From assembly GCA_030621535.1 (NCBI GenBank), contig JAUXHM010000047.1:1-7399 (forward strand): a stretch of 7,399 nt of DNA. The letters are read 5' to 3'. The notes below the pieces were generated by a model. That model had not been told where the DNA came from. It worked only from the letters and a program-made list of their open reading frames with translations, and ran no database searches. The position numbers were made by a program, and so were the translations under genes. Numbering within the stretch: position 1 is the stretch's first letter; each line of letters starts with the position of its first letter. The stretch is from Candidatus Methanophagales archaeon. Its GTDB lineage: Archaea; Halobacteriota; Syntropharchaeia; Alkanophagales; Methanospirareceae. Shown here in pieces: positions 6,759-7,399 of the stretch.

Positions 6759-6785
6759 AAACCCTTTTGCTTCGCAAAATCGTTT
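6759..6785 (+). promoter_or_regulatory. Conserved leader hairpin, second copy
   Basis: TTTTGC (6765-6770) pairs with GCAAAA (6774-6779) around TTC. An outer AAAC/GTTT helix (6759-6762 with 6782-6785) lies beyond a two-by-two internal loop. It corresponds to hairpin A of the first copy. The competing hairpin B is largely lost here, with only about three pairs left. Confidence 0.5.
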
Positions 6786-6816
6786 ATGGAGAACACTTTG
6801 TGGGAGAAAAGGTTTT

Positions 6817-6825
6817 AGGAGGTGA
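6817..6825 (+). promoter_or_regulatory. Shine-Dalgarno for second dockerin-SBP
   Basis: AGGAGGTGA is followed by 16 bases, all A except one G, before ATG 6842. This is longer than the usual archaeal spacing and 4 bases longer than in the first copy. No nearer in-frame start exists. Confidence 0.7.
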
Positions 6826-6841
6826 AAAAAAAAAAGAAAAA

Positions 6842-7399
6842 ATGAAAACAAAAATAGTAGCATTGATAGGATTAGCACTTTGTACAATGCTGTTGGTATC
6901 TCCGGCACTTGCAAGTGATGCAGGCACGTTAGAGGTTTACGGCAATGCAAACGAAGACGATACTATTGACATGCGAGACCTGACCTACGTAAAGCTGATA
7001 TTCTTCGATAAGAAACCCAAGACGGAGTTAGCAGATGCGAAATACGATGGTAAAATAAATCCACTGGATTTCATTCAGATAAAGTTGATTATCGTAGGGA
7101 AGGAGAATGAGCTTACGGTTGTTGATTCCGCGGATAGAATAGTGACAGTGAAGAAGCCAATAGAGCGGATAGTAGTATTCAGTGAAGCACTTGAAACAAT
7201 GCGCTCAATTAAGGCAACAGGCAGCGTAGTGGGCATAAACAAATATGCCGCAGCAGATGATGTTTTCTTCCCGGAATTCAGCGATTATCCAAGTGTAGGA
7301 TCTGTCTGGTCGCCGGATATTGAAAAGGCATTAGAGCTGGAGCCCGATCTCGTATTTTTATATGCAACCTTTTCAACGTCTTACTGCGATGACATCCTG
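6842..7399 (+). CDS. Second dockerin-ABC substrate-binding protein fusion (3' truncated by window)
   Basis: The frame is open from ATG 6842 to the window edge (186 codons). Residues 1-24 are a signal peptide ending A-L-A|S, again with no lipobox. Residues about 31-87 form the same two-loop dockerin (N35, N37, D39, D46; D65, D69, D76). From about residue 91 a Peripla_BP_2-type receptor domain begins, with DRIVTVKKPIERIV, VFFPEFSDYPSVG and SPDIEKALELEPDLVFL. The first 111 residues share 97 identities with the first dockerin-SBP. The receptor part that follows is only about one-third identical by eye and lacks that protein's HH pair (116-117). It is thus a paralogue with the same docking module but probably a different ligand preference. 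It has its own promoter at about 6606-6620. The C-terminal lobe and any anchor lie outside the window. Confidence 0.87.
   Translation, partial: MKTKIVALIGLALCTMLLVSPALASDAGTLEVYGNANEDDTIDMRDLTYVKLIFFDKKPKTELADAKYDGKINPLDFIQIKLIIVGKENELTVVDSADRIVTVKKPIERIVVFSEALETMRSIKATGSVVGINKYAAADDVFFPEFSDYPSVGSVWSPDIEKALELEPDLVFLYATFSTSYCDDIL

Larger units (their letters stand above)
6738..7173 (+). repeat. Duplicated module, copy 2: leader, signal peptide and dockerin
   Basis: This is the counterpart of 1351-1783. Conservation starts in the leader at TTTGGTAA, includes the TTTTGCTTCGCAAAA hairpin core and the GGTTTTAGGAGGTGAAAAAA stretch, and ends at about codon 111. Small length differences occur in the A-rich spacer before the start codon. 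The bases upstream, including the TATA box, do not resemble the region upstream of copy 1. Confidence 0.85.

Noticed and set aside
167..6950. Open frames on the minus strand and alternative plus frames within 195-6538 and around 6570-6950
   Set aside because: They lie opposite or inside well-supported genes (or in an AT-rich spacer), show low-complexity or unfamiliar sequences, and have no convincing ribosome sites; they look like shadows.

Overview
The window looks archaeal, probably a euryarchaeote of the methanogen/ANME type. The signs are a C-terminal archaeosortase signal (PGF-CTERM) on a Thr/Pro-rich surface protein, Shine-Dalgarno sequences matching AGGAGGTGA, a BRE/TATA-type promoter at about 6606-6620, and non-cellulosomal cohesin and dockerin modules. 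The lineage is inferred from these features; no rRNA or other phylogenetic marker is present. All genes recognised are on the + strand.

Layout: (1) positions 1-65 hold the last codons of a cohesin-domain protein, followed by a strong hairpin with a T-rich tail at 132-168. (2) 195-1265 encodes a secreted, membrane-anchorable protein: signal peptide, cohesin domain, Ig-like domain, Thr/Pro stalk, PGF-CTERM. (3) 1266-1451 is a spacer with a polypurine stretch and then a leader containing hairpins. (4) 1452-2702 encodes a secreted dockerin fused to an ABC-type substrate-binding protein (SBP) of the iron-complex/cobalamin/heme class. (5) An intrinsic terminator overlaps that gene's stop codon. (6) 2750-6538 encodes a full-length CobN/ChlH-family metal chelatase large subunit, expected in the cytoplasm. 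(7) 6539-6841 carries a clear archaeal promoter and a second copy of the hairpin leader. (8) 6842-7399 is the 5' part of a second dockerin-SBP. Its leader, signal peptide and dockerin are near copies of those at 1351-1783, but its receptor domain is clearly different.

Working model (inference): the cohesin proteins form a surface scaffold. Dockerin-bearing SBPs have no lipobox, C-terminal anchor or other visible tether, so they would dock on the anchored cohesin and capture a metal complex or tetrapyrrole. The CobN-like protein would insert or remove metal after import. The FecCD-type permease and ATPase, and the CobS/CobT or ChlI/ChlD ATPase partners of a chelatase, are not in the window. 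The most interesting points are the pairing of cohesin-dockerin modules with nutrient-binding proteins, and a conserved 'leader + signal + dockerin' front end attached to different receptor domains.
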